Origin: Novosphingobium sp.
GTDB taxonomy: Bacteria; Pseudomonadota; Alphaproteobacteria; Sphingomonadales; Sphingomonadaceae
Length of the DNA: 64,000 bases
Assembly: GCF_039595395.1 (NCBI RefSeq)
Contig: NZ_JBCNLP010000001.1
Coordinates: 682,001-746,000 of the forward strand
Direction of reading: 5' to 3'
Shown here: in pieces, positions 1 to 8,729 of the stretch
Numbering within the stretch: the first letter of the stretch is position 1
Layout: every line of letters begins with the position of its first letter
Notes under the pieces: generated by a model
What the model saw: the letters and a program-made list of their open reading frames with translations, nothing else
The model's database searches: none
What the model was told of the DNA's origin: nothing
Position numbers and translations under genes: made by a program

Positions 1-360
1 CGCGCCGCCGAGCCGCTGGCGCTTGAGGCATCGCTGGATGAGGCCGCGCAGGCGCTGGCCCGGCAGGACCTGCGCGCCATTCCGGTGGTGGCGCAAGATG
101 GCCATGTCGAGGGGCTGCTGGGTCTGGCCCAGCTTGCCGGCGCGCGCAGCGTGGCGGCGGCGATGGAGACCTCTCCCTGCCTCGCCTCGGGCGATACGCC
201 CATCGATGAGGTGCTGCCGATCCTGTCAGGCGGGCGCTATCACGAGGCGATCGTGGTCGATGCGCAGGGGCGCTATGCGGGGCTGATCACCCAGACCGAA
301 TTGCTGGGCGCCCTCTGGCGCGGCCATATCGCCGAGGCGATTGCGCATACTTCGGTTTGA
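1..360 (+). CDS. CBS-domain protein, C-terminal part (5' end outside window)
   Basis: An open frame enters from the left edge and stops at 358-360. The visible 119 residues read as two consecutive CBS-like repeats: strand-helix units around IPVVAQDGHVEGLLGL and then EAIVVDAQGRYAGLITQTELL. The second has the usual V-D-x-x-G-x-x-x-G-L-I-T pattern. CBS pairs bind adenosyl ligands and regulate an attached enzyme or channel. In proteobacteria such a C-terminal pair often follows an HPP membrane domain, but that part is outside the window, so the full identity is inference. The gene ends directly at a hairpin repeat that may act as its terminator. Confidence 0.75.
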   Translation, partial: RAAEPLALEASLDEAAQALARQDLRAIPVVAQDGHVEGLLGLAQLAGARSVAAAMETSPCLASGDTPIDEVLPILSGGRYHEAIVVDAQGRYAGLITQTELLGALWRGHIAEAIAHTSV

Positions 361-467
361 AAATCCGGCGAAAGAGCCGGATTTTGCGGCACCAGCCCAC
401 TCCCCCGCCCGGCCACCCAGAGGATACCACCATAGGGTAACCGGGCGGGCGAGCGGGCTGGTGCCGC
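361..467. repeat. Intergenic hairpin repeat, AAATCCGGC family, copy 1
   Basis: Starts right after the stop codon with a short hairpin (AAATCCGGC / GCCGGATTT). A larger inverted repeat follows: GCGGCACCAGCCC at 386-398 pairs with GGGCTGGTGCCGC at 455-467, with an inner CCCGCCCGG / CCGGGCGGG pair. It lies between two convergent genes, so a bidirectional terminator role is plausible. Related copies are at 18.42 kb and, as two separate halves, at 44.54 and 46.09 kb. Confidence 0.8.
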
Positions 468-479
468 AGGTTCAAACCC

Positions 480-2285
480 TCAAGCCCTGATGAACGCCTG
501 TACCGGGGTCGATGCCTCCATCGGCTCCCACGCCGGGCGGCCCAGCAGATAGCCTTGCACCAGATCGCAGCGCGCGCCCTCAAGGAAACCGAGCTGCAGC
601 GGCGTTTCCACCCCCTCGGCGCAGACGCTCATGCCCAGCGCGTGGCCCAGTTGCATGATGGCGCAGGCCACCGCCTCGGCCTGCCGGTCCGCGCCCAGAT
701 CGTCGACGAAGCTGCGGTCCAGCTTCAGCCGGTCGAAAGGCAGCTTGCGCAGATAGTTGAGCGAGGAATAGGAGGTGCCGAAATCGTCCAGCGCAAAGCC
801 CACCCCCAGATCGCGCAGGCTTTCCATCGAATGGCGCGCGCTGTCGGTATGGGTGATGATGGTGCGCTCGGTCAGCTCCAGGATCAGGCGCTGGGGCGGC
901 AGGCCGGTTTCGCCCAGCACGCGCTGCACCAGCGGCACCAGCTCCTCGCGGCTGAACCAATAGGCCGAGAGATTGACCGAGATGGTCAGATCCTCGGGGA
1001 TCTCCAGCGCGGCCCGGCACGAGGCGCGCAGCACCCATTCGTCGAGCGCGCCGATCAGCCCCGAAGCCTCGGCCACCGGGATGAAGGTGGAGGGCACGAT
1101 GGGGCCATGGCCGGGGCAGGTCCAGCGCACCAGCGCCTCGTAACCGGTCAGCCGCCCGTCGCCGGTCAGGAAATAGGGCTGCCATTGCAGCTTCAACTGG
1201 TCCTGAGCAATGGCCTCTTCGAGCCGGTGCTCGATGGTGTTGTAGGAGGCATTGGCCAGCAGCGGCACCACCTCGTCGGCGATGACAAGCCGGTCGCGGC
1301 CCTCGCGCTTGGCCATATACATGGCCTCCTTGGCGGAGCGGCGCACCTCGGCGGCGGTGGTGCCGTGGCGCAGCGCCAGGGCGCAGCCCACTGACGCCGA
1401 CATCACGATCTGCCTGCCGTCTGAAGTGCCGTCGATCTCGATGGGGGCGTTGATGTCGGCGATCAGCCGCTGGGCGACGCGCCGCGCGATATCATGCGAG
1501 GCCGGGTCGGAGAGGATGATGGCAAATTCGTCGCCGCCGATCCGCGCGGGCACGTCGCTGGCGCGGATGCTGGAGGACAGGCGCTGGCCGATCTGGTTGA
1601 GCACATGGTCGCCCACCTCATAGCCATACTGCTTGTTGATGGCGCGAAAGCCGTCGAGGTCGATCGAGAGCAGGGCGAAGGGGCGTCCGGCAAAGGCCGA
1701 TTCCATCGCCGCATCCATCGCGGTTTCCAACTGGCGGCGGTTGGCCAGGCGCGTCAGCGGATCGCGGGTTTCGGCCTCGGCCAAGGTCAGATGGCTCAGA
1801 TGCAGGTCGAGCAGGTCGCTGGCGCTGGCGGCCAGTTGCGCCAGAAACTGGCGGTCGGCCCGATCGAACTCACGGGGCTCCCGGTCCATCACGCACAGCG
1901 TGCCGAGCGGCTGGCCGTTGGTCGCGAGAATCGGCGCCCCGGCATAGAAGCGGATGTGCGTGTCGCCCGTCACCAGCGGATTGTCGGCAAAGCGCGGATC
2001 GCGCGGGGCATCGGGGACCACCATCACCTGATCGGGGGTCAGGATGGCGTGAGCGCAAAAGGCCTCCTCGCGCCCGGTTTCGGGCTGGGTCATGCCGACT
2101 GCGGATTTGAACCACTGGCGGTTGGCATCGACCAGCGAGACCAGTGCCACCGGCACATCGAAATGCTGCGCGGCAAGGGCGGTCAAGCGATCGAAGCGCT
2201 CATCCGGCAGGCTGTCGAGAATGCGATAGCCTCGCAGGGTGGCCACGCGCTCAGCTTCGTCGGGGGGGAGAACGGCGGGCGGCAT
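480..2285 (-). CDS. GAF-GGDEF-EAL cyclic-di-GMP turnover protein
   Basis: 601 residues. A GAF-type sensor covers about 10-165 (FCAHAIL, FYAGAPI, GTLCVMDREPREF). A GGDEF domain follows at about 175-335 with an intact GGDEF at 250-254, preceded by a correctly spaced RxxD inhibitory site (RASD, five residues upstream). An EAL domain covers about 350-595 with EAL at 383-385, and with ELTER, DDFGTSYSSL and AEGVET motifs. Both catalytic signatures look intact, so it could make and break c-di-GMP; which activity dominates cannot be told from sequence. No membrane segment is visible, so it is probably cytoplasmic. It is divergent from the Wsp operon, which suggests the two balance the same c-di-GMP pool. 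GAGGAAC lies a few bases before the ATG as a ribosome site. Confidence 0.93.
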   Translation of the reverse strand: MPPAVLPPDEAERVATLRGYRILDSLPDERFDRLTALAAQHFDVPVALVSLVDANRQWFKSAVGMTQPETGREEAFCAHAILTPDQVMVVPDAPRDPRFADNPLVTGDTHIRFYAGAPILATNGQPLGTLCVMDREPREFDRADRQFLAQLAASASDLLDLHLSHLTLAEAETRDPLTRLANRRQLETAMDAAMESAFAGRPFALLSIDLDGFRAINKQYGYEVGDHVLNQIGQRLSSSIRASDVPARIGGDEFAIILSDPASHDIARRVAQRLIADINAPIEIDGTSDGRQIVMSASVGCALALRHGTTAAEVRRSAKEAMYMAKREGRDRLVIADEVVPLLANASYNTIEHRLEEAIAQDQLKLQWQPYFLTGDGRLTGYEALVRWTCPGHGPIVPSTFIPVAEASGLIGALDEWVLRASCRAALEIPEDLTISVNLSAYWFSREELVPLVQRVLGETGLPPQRLILELTERTIITHTDSARHSMESLRDLGVGFALDDFGTSYSSLNYLRKLPFDRLKLDRSFVDDLGADRQAEAVACAIMQLGHALGMSVCAEGVETPLQLGFLEGARCDLVQGYLLGRPAWEPMEASTPVQAFIRA

Positions 2286-2670
2286 TGTGGCGGGGGTTCC
2301 TCAATGTAAACTCATCGACGAGCTACCGTTGGAATTGTGGATATTGTGTTAAATTAATTTACATAGCTCGACAGTGAGTGGTTAAAACCATGGGCTGCAT
2401 GCGACCGCTCTGACTGCTTTTGCGTCTTTTTTTGTCATCAAGCCCGTGTTTGTATCGTTTTCGGGCCAATGAGGCGGATTTCTGCGCTGCATCGCCATGG
2501 CCGGATCCCGGCGCAACCATGACAAATGGGCGGGCCCAAAGGGGGCCTGTTAATGATCTTTTAGGCGTAAACTTATACAATGGTGTTCCTCTCCGGAATG
2601 GCAAAGATCCTGATTAATTTGGGATAAATTTCGGCCTTTCGGTAAAGGACAGGATGGCGGGCAAACGTCT
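2286..2670. other. Divergent intergenic region between the GGDEF-EAL gene and wspA
   Basis: About 385 bases, locally AT-rich (2336-2365 and 2420-2460), between two divergent c-di-GMP genes. It should hold both promoters. I see no convincing gene, repeat or known operator in it. Short open frames here lack a ribosome site and protein-like composition. Confidence 0.6.
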
Positions 2671-4266
2671 ATGGTAAAGATCAGAATTTCGACCAGAATT
2701 CTGGCCAGCTTCGGTATCATCCTGGCGGCCATGCTGGCGGTGGGCCTTTTCATCCATGGCAAACTTTCGGTGATCGAGGAGCATGCGCTCTCGATCCGTG
2801 GCGATGCCGTGGCCGGGCTTTACCAGAGCAGCCTGATCAAGGATGCGCTGGGTGCCGATGACCTTCATGCGCTGACCGGCAAGGTGATCGGCCAGGGCTC
2901 GGATAGAATGGGTTCGGACGAAGCCGCCGGGCAACAGGCCGAGGATGCCGCCACGCTGACGCGGCTGATCGCCGATTACGAAAAGACCATCTTCACCGAG
3001 GATGACCGTCAGGCCTTCACCCGCTTCAAGAGCGATCTGGCGCTGTATCAGTCCGCCAGAGCGCATCAGGGCGCCGCCGCGCCCGAGGTGAGGGCCCGTT
3101 TCAACGCGGCCTTTGCCGATATCGCCGCGGTCACCACGCTTAACCAGCGCAACGCGCTGGCGCGGATCGAGGACATCGACGGCCAGATCCGCTCGCTGCT
3201 GGTCTCGCTCTCGCTGGGCTTTCTGCTGGCGCTGCTGGTGGCGCTGACCGCCGGGACGATGCTGTTGCGCGTCATTCAGGGCCCGCTGCGCGAGCTGATG
3301 GCGGCGATGGATGTGATGCGGCAGGGCGATTTCACCCATCGCGCGCAGGTCGTCCGGCAGGATGAGCTGGGCGAGCTGGCCGAAGGCTTCAACCGCATGG
3401 CCGAGGAGGTGATGGCGCTGGTCGGGCAGGTGCAGCGCTCGGGCATCCGCGTCTCGACCTCGATGACCGAGATCGCCGCCACCTCGAAGCAGCAGCAGGC
3501 CACCGCCGCCGAGGTCGCCGCCACCACCACCCAGATCGGCGCCACCTCGCGCGAGATTTCGGTGACCTCCAAAGAGCTGGTGCGCACCATGAGCGATGTC
3601 GCCGCCGTCTCCGACCATGCCGCCACGCTGGCCAGCGGTGGCCAGCAGGGTCTGGCCCATATGGGCGAGACGATGGAGCAGGTGATGGAGGCCGCCAACA
3701 CCATCAATGCCAAGCTGGCGATCCTCAACGAGAAGGCGGGCGACATCAATCAGGTCGTCACCACCATCACCAAAGTGGCGGATCAGACCAATCTGCTGTC
3801 GCTGAATGCCGCCATCGAGGCCGAGAAGGCGGGCGAATATGGGCGAGGCTTTGCCGTCGTTTCCACCGAAATCCGCCGTCTGGCCGACCAGACCGCTGTG
3901 GCCACCTATGACATCGAGCAGATGGTGAAAGAGATCCAGTCGGCGGTCTCGGCCAGCGTGATGGGGATGGACAAATTCTCCGAGGAAGTGCGGCGCGGCA
4001 TGAGCGACGTGCATGACATCGGCAACCGCTTCGCCGAGATCATCGGCCAGGTGCAGGCTCTGGCCCCCCGCTTCGAGACCGTGACCGAGGGCATGCAGGC
4101 GCAGGCCACCGGCGCCGAGCAGATCAGCGAGGCGCTGGTCCAGCTCACCGAGGCCACCCAGCAGACCGTCGAATCGCTGCGCCAGTCGAGCGCGGCGATC
4201 GAGGAGCTGAACCATGTCTCGGGCAGCCTGCACGGCAGCATCACGCGCTTCCGGCTGGTCGGCTGA
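2671..4266 (+). CDS. wspA: Methyl-accepting chemotaxis protein, WspA type
   Basis: 531 residues. A short cytoplasmic start is followed by membrane helix 1 (about 9-28), a periplasmic helical sensor (about 29-170), membrane helix 2 (about 174-197), HAMP (about 198-250) and a long signalling coiled coil. The conserved hairpin tip is intact (VADQTNLLSLNAAIEAEKAG, about 369-388), followed by GRGFAVVSTEIRRLADQ. It heads a tightly packed operon whose products match WspB to WspR in order, so WspA is the sensory receptor. In Pseudomonas, Wsp responds to surface contact and envelope stress; that this holds here is inference. The ATG is followed by a basic stretch and the first membrane helix, which supports the start. 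Confidence 0.93.
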   Translation: MVKIRISTRILASFGIILAAMLAVGLFIHGKLSVIEEHALSIRGDAVAGLYQSSLIKDALGADDLHALTGKVIGQGSDRMGSDEAAGQQAEDAATLTRLIADYEKTIFTEDDRQAFTRFKSDLALYQSARAHQGAAAPEVRARFNAAFADIAAVTTLNQRNALARIEDIDGQIRSLLVSLSLGFLLALLVALTAGTMLLRVIQGPLRELMAAMDVMRQGDFTHRAQVVRQDELGELAEGFNRMAEEVMALVGQVQRSGIRVSTSMTEIAATSKQQQATAAEVAATTTQIGATSREISVTSKELVRTMSDVAAVSDHAATLASGGQQGLAHMGETMEQVMEAANTINAKLAILNEKAGDINQVVTTITKVADQTNLLSLNAAIEAEKAGEYGRGFAVVSTEIRRLADQTAVATYDIEQMVKEIQSAVSASVMGMDKFSEEVRRGMSDVHDIGNRFAEIIGQVQALAPRFETVTEGMQAQATGAEQISEALVQLTEATQQTVESLRQSSAAIEELNHVSGSLHGSITRFRLVG

Positions 4267-4277
4267 GCCGGGCCTCG

Positions 4278-4658
4278 ATGCTCTTCCTTGCTTTCCGTAT
4301 CGGCGGCGAGGCCATGGCGCTGGCGGCCGAGCATATCGTCGAGATCGTGCCGCTGGTCGATCTGGAGCAGCCGCGTCAGGGCACACAGGGCGTGTTCCAG
4401 TATCGGGGCCAGTATATCCCCGCCATCGACCTGTCCCTGCGCGACACCGGCCATCCCGCCCGCCGCCGCATGAGCACCCGCATCGTGGTGATCCGCTCGC
4501 CATGGGACGAGGCGCAGCTTGTCGGGCTGATCGCGGAAGGGGCCAGCGCCATGCTGCGCTTCGATCCGGCTGATTTCGCGCCCTTCGCCCATGGCCCCGA
4601 CGGGCTGGTCCAGCGGGTGGAGCCGCGCGATCTGGTCCCGCAGGAGGTGGGCGCATGA
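4278..4658 (+). CDS. wspB: CheW-like coupling protein WspB
   Basis: 126 residues, slightly shorter than a typical CheW, forming one CheW fold. Visible features are the N-terminal strand pattern FLAFRIGGEAMALAAEHIVEIVPL, the central YRGQYIPAIDLS (CheW-type G-x-x-x-P-A-I-D-L) and the C-terminal VGLIAEGAS. It should couple WspA to the kinase WspE. It starts 11 bases after wspA and its stop overlaps the start of the methyltransferase gene (ATGA), consistent with translational coupling. Being first of two CheW-like genes in the operon, it corresponds by position to WspB. Confidence 0.88.
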   Translation: MLFLAFRIGGEAMALAAEHIVEIVPLVDLEQPRQGTQGVFQYRGQYIPAIDLSLRDTGHPARRRMSTRIVVIRSPWDEAQLVGLIAEGASAMLRFDPADFAPFAHGPDGLVQRVEPRDLVPQEVGA

Positions 4659-5869
4659 TCCAGCCGCGTTTTGCCGATTTGCTGGACCGGGTGATGGGGC
4701 TCGATGCCGCGCTGATCGGCACCTCGGCGGTCGACCGCGCGGTGGACGCCCGCATCCGCGCCAACAATCTGCCCGGCACCGACGCCTATTGGGCCCTGCT
4801 GCAACAGGCGCCCGACGAGGTGCAGGCGCTGATCGAGACCGTGGTGATCCCGGAGACATGGTTCTTCCGCGACCCTGCCGCATTTGATGCGATGGTGCGT
4901 CTGTGTGCTCCGCGTCTGGCCGATGGATCCGCGCCATTGCGCATCCTCAGCCTGCCCTGCTCGACCGGGGAGGAGCCTTATTCCATCGCCATGGCGCTGC
5001 TCGATGCCGGATGGCCGTCCGCGCGTTTCCGGGTCGATGGGGTGGACATCAGCCATCAAGCGCTGGGGTTGGCGCGGCGCGCGGTCTATGGGCGCAATTC
5101 CTTCCGCGCGCTGGATCTGGGCTTTCGCGACCGCCATTTCGAGGCAGTCGAACGCGAATGGCATCTGAAGGAGCGTGTGCGCGGCTGCGTGCAATGGCAG
5201 CAGGGCAATATGCTCGATGCCGCCTTTCTGGCCGGGGCGGCGCCTTACGATGTGATCTTCTGCCGCAATCTGCTGATCTATTTCGATGCGGCGACGCAAG
5301 GGCGCGCCGTGGCGGTGCTGCGCCGTTTGCTGGCGCCGCAGGGGCTGCTGCTGGCGGGGCATTCGGAATCGGGGGTGGTCTCGGCGCATGGCTTTGCCTC
5401 GGCGCAGATCCCGATGGCCTTCGCTTTCCGCAAGGCCGAAGCGGTGGTGGCGCCGAAACAGGCTCCCAGGACACCGGCCAGACCGGTGAAACCCGCGCCG
5501 CACCCGGTCACGCCGCGCCCTGCGTTCAAGCCCAGCCAGCCCGCGCCCGTTTCTCCCCCGCCGCCCGGCATGGACGGGCTGTGGACCCTGCTCGACAGCG
5601 GTCGGCTGGATGAGGCCGAGCGCGCCTGCCAGACCTATATCCGCACCCATGGCGCCAGCGCCGACGCGCTGCTGATCCAAGGCCTGATCGCCGATGCGCG
5701 CGGAGATGCCACGGCTGCGGCCGCGTCCTATCGCAAGGTGCTTTACCTCGATCCCGACCATGGCGAGGCCATCGGCCATCTGGCGCTGCTGCTGCGCAAA
5801 CAGGGCAACCACGCCCGCGCCGATCTGCTGACCCGCCGCCTTGCCCGCCAGAACGGGAGCAACGGGTGA
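4655..5869 (+). CDS. wspC: CheR-type receptor methyltransferase with TPR tail, WspC
   Basis: 404 residues. An N-terminal helical CheR domain precedes a SAM-dependent methyltransferase core. The SAM loop is LPCSTGEEPYSIAM near residue 100; VDISHQALGLARRAVY follows, and YDVIFCRNLLIYFD is the typical CheR catalytic region. A proline-rich linker (about 270-305) leads to a C-terminal TPR-like segment (about 305-400, containing GDATAAAASYRKVLYLDPDHGEAIGHLALLLRKQG, quoted here only by position and ends). CheR plus TPR is the architecture of WspC. It should methylate glutamates on WspA to set receptor gain, opposing WspF. Confidence 0.92.
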   Translation: MIQPRFADLLDRVMGLDAALIGTSAVDRAVDARIRANNLPGTDAYWALLQQAPDEVQALIETVVIPETWFFRDPAAFDAMVRLCAPRLADGSAPLRILSLPCSTGEEPYSIAMALLDAGWPSARFRVDGVDISHQALGLARRAVYGRNSFRALDLGFRDRHFEAVEREWHLKERVRGCVQWQQGNMLDAAFLAGAAPYDVIFCRNLLIYFDAATQGRAVAVLRRLLAPQGLLLAGHSESGVVSAHGFASAQIPMAFAFRKAEAVVAPKQAPRTPARPVKPAPHPVTPRPAFKPSQPAPVSPPPPGMDGLWTLLDSGRLDEAERACQTYIRTHGASADALLIQGLIADARGDATAAAASYRKVLYLDPDHGEAIGHLALLLRKQGNHARADLLTRRLARQNGSNG

Positions 5870-6510
5870 TGGCGCAAACCGCTCTGGCCCTCGACGCCTG
5901 CTGGAAGCGCATCGGCGTGCAGGGCGACCAGTCCTGCCGCGAGCTGGTGCACCATTCGCATTGCCGCAACTGCCCGGAGTTTTCCCGCCAAGCCACCTTG
6001 CTGCTCGACCGCGAGGCACCCGCAGGCGCGCCTTTTGCCGCCTTGTCCGCAATTCCCGAAGCGGCGGAACGCGGGACCTCGGTCACGATCTTCCGGCTGG
6101 GCGCGGAATGGTTCGCTCTGCCCACGCTGATGCTCGATGAGATCGTCACGCCGCGTGCCGTTCATTCGCTGCCGCATCGTCGCGATCCCGGCCTGTTGGG
6201 GCTGGTCAATGTGCGCGGCGAGCTGGTGGTCTGTGTCTCCATCGCGCGCGCCGTGCTGGGCGATGCCGCCACCGCCGCGCCTCAGGGCTGGATCATCGTG
6301 GCGCGGCATGACAGCGGGCGTTTCGCATTCCCGGTCGATGAGGTGGCGCAGACCTTCCACCACACGCCCGCCGCCGTGCAGCCGCTGCCCGCCACGCTGG
6401 CCCATGCCGCTACGGGGCTGAGCACAGGCATGCTGGCGTGGCGGGACCGTCATGTCGGGCTGCTCGATGCCGAGGCCCTGTTTGCCGCGCTCAACCGGTG
6501 CCTGCTCTGA
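5866..6510 (+). CDS. wspD: CheW-like coupling protein WspD
   Basis: 214 residues from a GTG at 5866; the ATG at 5869 is the next codon and equally possible. It has an N-terminal extension with a cysteine/histidine cluster (SCRELVHHSHCRNCPEF), which I associate with WspD proteins, then a CheW domain from about residue 65 (VTIFRLGAEWFALPTLMLDEIV; GLVNVRGELVVCVSIARAVLG). It is larger than WspB and placed between wspC and wspE, as in the Pseudomonas order. Overlaps at both ends (GTGATG with wspC; TGATG with wspE) indicate one polycistron. Confidence 0.9.
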   Translation: MMAQTALALDACWKRIGVQGDQSCRELVHHSHCRNCPEFSRQATLLLDREAPAGAPFAALSAIPEAAERGTSVTIFRLGAEWFALPTLMLDEIVTPRAVHSLPHRRDPGLLGLVNVRGELVVCVSIARAVLGDAATAAPQGWIIVARHDSGRFAFPVDEVAQTFHHTPAAVQPLPATLAHAATGLSTGMLAWRDRHVGLLDAEALFAALNRCLL

Positions 6511-8729
6511 TGGGCGCGCATGATCTCAGCCAGTTTTCGATGCGCGACCTCTTCCGCATGGAGGCCGGGGAGCTGACCCAGTCGCTCACCGCCGCCCTGC
6601 TGGAGCTGGAGCGGACGCCGACCCGCCCCGACCTGCTGGAAGACTGCATGCGCGCGGCCCATTCGCTCAAAGGCGCGGCGCGGATCGTCGATCTGCGCGC
6701 GGCGGTGACGGTGGCCCATGCGATGGAGGATCTGTTCGTCGCGGCGCAAAAGGGCGAGCAGCATCTCGACCGCGCGCGGATCGACCTGCTGCTGGGCGGG
6801 GTCGATCTGCTCTCGGCGCTGGCCCGCGCGCCCGATGAGGAAAGCGCGCCCGAGCAGGCGGCGTGGCAGGCCGATGCCGACCGTTTCGCGACGGGTCTGG
6901 CCGACCATATCGCCCATGCGCCGGTCGCCGCGCCGCCCGTCGCCGCGCCGATTGCGGTGCCTGTTGCGGAGGACCCGCATGACCGCTCGTTGCGGGTCAG
7001 TGCGGAGAATCTCAACCGCATGCTCGATCTGGCGGGAGAAACGCTGGTCGAGACGCATCAGTTGCGCCCCTTCGAGCAATCGCTGCTGCGCCTCAAGCGC
7101 ATGCAGCGCGAGGCGGCGGTGTCGCTCGACACGCTGGAGGCGGCACTGCCGCCCGATCTCGATGATCGCGCCCGCGCCGCGCTGTCCAAACTTCACGAAC
7201 AGCTTGCCGCCTGCCGCCAGCATCTGGGCGACCGGCTGAGCCATCTGGAAAGCCGCAACCATCGCAGCAGCGATCTGGCGCATCGCCTCTATCATCAGGC
7301 GCTGCGGGTGCGGATGCGCCCGCTGGCTGACGGGCTGGGCGGCTTCCCCCGCATGGTGCGTGATATCGCGCATGAGCTGGGCAAGCAGGTGCGGCTGGAG
7401 ATCAGTGGCGAGCGCACGCAGGTCGACCGCGATATCCTCGAAAGGCTGGAGGCGCCGCTCGGCCATGTGCTGCGCAATGCGCTGGACCACGGGCTGGAAA
7501 GCCCGCCGGAGCGCCTTGCCGCCGGAAAGCTGCCCGAAGGGGTGATCCGCCTCTCTGCCGGGCATCACGCCGGGGCGCTGCAGGTGGTGGTGGAGGATGA
7601 CGGGCGCGGCATCGACCTCGACAAGCTGCGTGCCACGGTGATCGCGCGGGGGCTGTCGTCCGAAGAGACGGCGGCGAAGCTGAGCGAAAGCGAATTGCTG
7701 GAGTTCCTGTTCCTGCCCGGTTTCACGATGAAGGAGGGCGTCACCCAGCTCTCCGGGCGCGGCGTCGGGCTCGATGTGGTGCAGGAGATGATCCGCCAGG
7801 TGCGCGGGCTGGTGCGCATCACCGCGAAACCGGGCGAGGGTACGCGCTTTAAGCTGGAGCTGCCGCTGACGCTGTCGGTGGTGCGCTCGCTGCTCGTTAG
7901 CATCGGGGGCGAGCCTTATGCCTTCCCCTTCGCCCATATCGCGCGGGCGATGAAGGTGCCGCTCGCCAGCGTGAAGGTGATGGAGGGGCGGCAGTATCTC
8001 GATCTCGACGGGCAGGCGGTGGGTCTGGTCACGGCGCATCAGGTGCTGGGCTGCGCGCCCGCGTCTGTCGATGATGCCGGGCAGGATCTCAGCGTCGTGC
8101 TGCTGGGCACGCCGGGCCAGCTTTATGGCGTGGTGGTGGATCGCTTTGTCGGCGGGGCCGAGCTGGTGGTGCGCCCGCTCGATCCGCGACTGGGCAAGAT
8201 CAAGGACATCGGCGCGGCGGCGCTGACCGAGGATGGCGCGCCGCTGCTGATTGTCGATGTGGACGATATGCTGCGCTCGCTGGAAAAGCTCTCGGCCTCG
8301 GACCGGCTGGGGGCGGTGGGCGGACAGGCCCATGTGCAGGGCGCCAGCCAGCGCAAGCGCGTGCTGGTGGTGGACGACAGCTTCACCGTGCGCGAGCTGG
8401 AGCGCAAATTGCTCGACCATCACGGCTATGCGGTCGAGGTCGCGGTGGACGGCATGGATGGCTGGAACATGCTGAAAGGCGGGCATTTCGATCTGGTCAT
8501 CAGCGATATCGACATGCCGCGCATGGATGGCATCGAGCTGGTGCGCCGCATCCGCGCCGATGCCGCGCTGCACGCCATGCCGGTGATGATCCTCAGCTAC
8601 AAGGACCGCGAGGAGGACCGCCAGCGCGGGCTGGAGGTGGGAGCCGATTACTACCTCACCAAGGGCAGCTTCCAGAACAATGCGCTGATCGATGCGGTGG
8701 TCGATCTGATCGGGGAGGCGGTGGTGTGA
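6510..8729 (+). CDS. wspE: Hybrid CheA-type histidine kinase with receiver domain, WspE
   Basis: 739 residues from the ATG at 6510, which overlaps the wspD stop. Domains in order: HPt with phosphorylatable His51 (AAHSLKGAARI); dimerisation/linker; HATPase (LGHVLRNALDHGLE near 317; DDGRGIDLDKL near 362; GRGVGLDVV); CheW-like regulatory domain (about 450-590); C-terminal receiver starting at RVLVVDDSFTVRELE with acceptor Asp666 (VISDIDMPRMDG) and Lys in the LTKGSF segment. It should autophosphorylate under WspA control and pass phosphate to WspR and WspF. The fused receiver is typical of WspE and may act as a phosphate sink. Confidence 0.94.
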   Translation: MGAHDLSQFSMRDLFRMEAGELTQSLTAALLELERTPTRPDLLEDCMRAAHSLKGAARIVDLRAAVTVAHAMEDLFVAAQKGEQHLDRARIDLLLGGVDLLSALARAPDEESAPEQAAWQADADRFATGLADHIAHAPVAAPPVAAPIAVPVAEDPHDRSLRVSAENLNRMLDLAGETLVETHQLRPFEQSLLRLKRMQREAAVSLDTLEAALPPDLDDRARAALSKLHEQLAACRQHLGDRLSHLESRNHRSSDLAHRLYHQALRVRMRPLADGLGGFPRMVRDIAHELGKQVRLEISGERTQVDRDILERLEAPLGHVLRNALDHGLESPPERLAAGKLPEGVIRLSAGHHAGALQVVVEDDGRGIDLDKLRATVIARGLSSEETAAKLSESELLEFLFLPGFTMKEGVTQLSGRGVGLDVVQEMIRQVRGLVRITAKPGEGTRFKLELPLTLSVVRSLLVSIGGEPYAFPFAHIARAMKVPLASVKVMEGRQYLDLDGQAVGLVTAHQVLGCAPASVDDAGQDLSVVLLGTPGQLYGVVVDRFVGGAELVVRPLDPRLGKIKDIGAAALTEDGAPLLIVDVDDMLRSLEKLSASDRLGAVGGQAHVQGASQRKRVLVVDDSFTVRELERKLLDHHGYAVEVAVDGMDGWNMLKGGHFDLVISDIDMPRMDGIELVRRIRADAALHAMPVMILSYKDREEDRQRGLEVGADYYLTKGSFQNNALIDAVVDLIGEAVV

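Noticed and set aside
2420..2617. Short plus-strand open frame in the wspA upstream region
   Set aside because: No ribosome site and no protein-like pattern; region is AT-rich promoter DNA.
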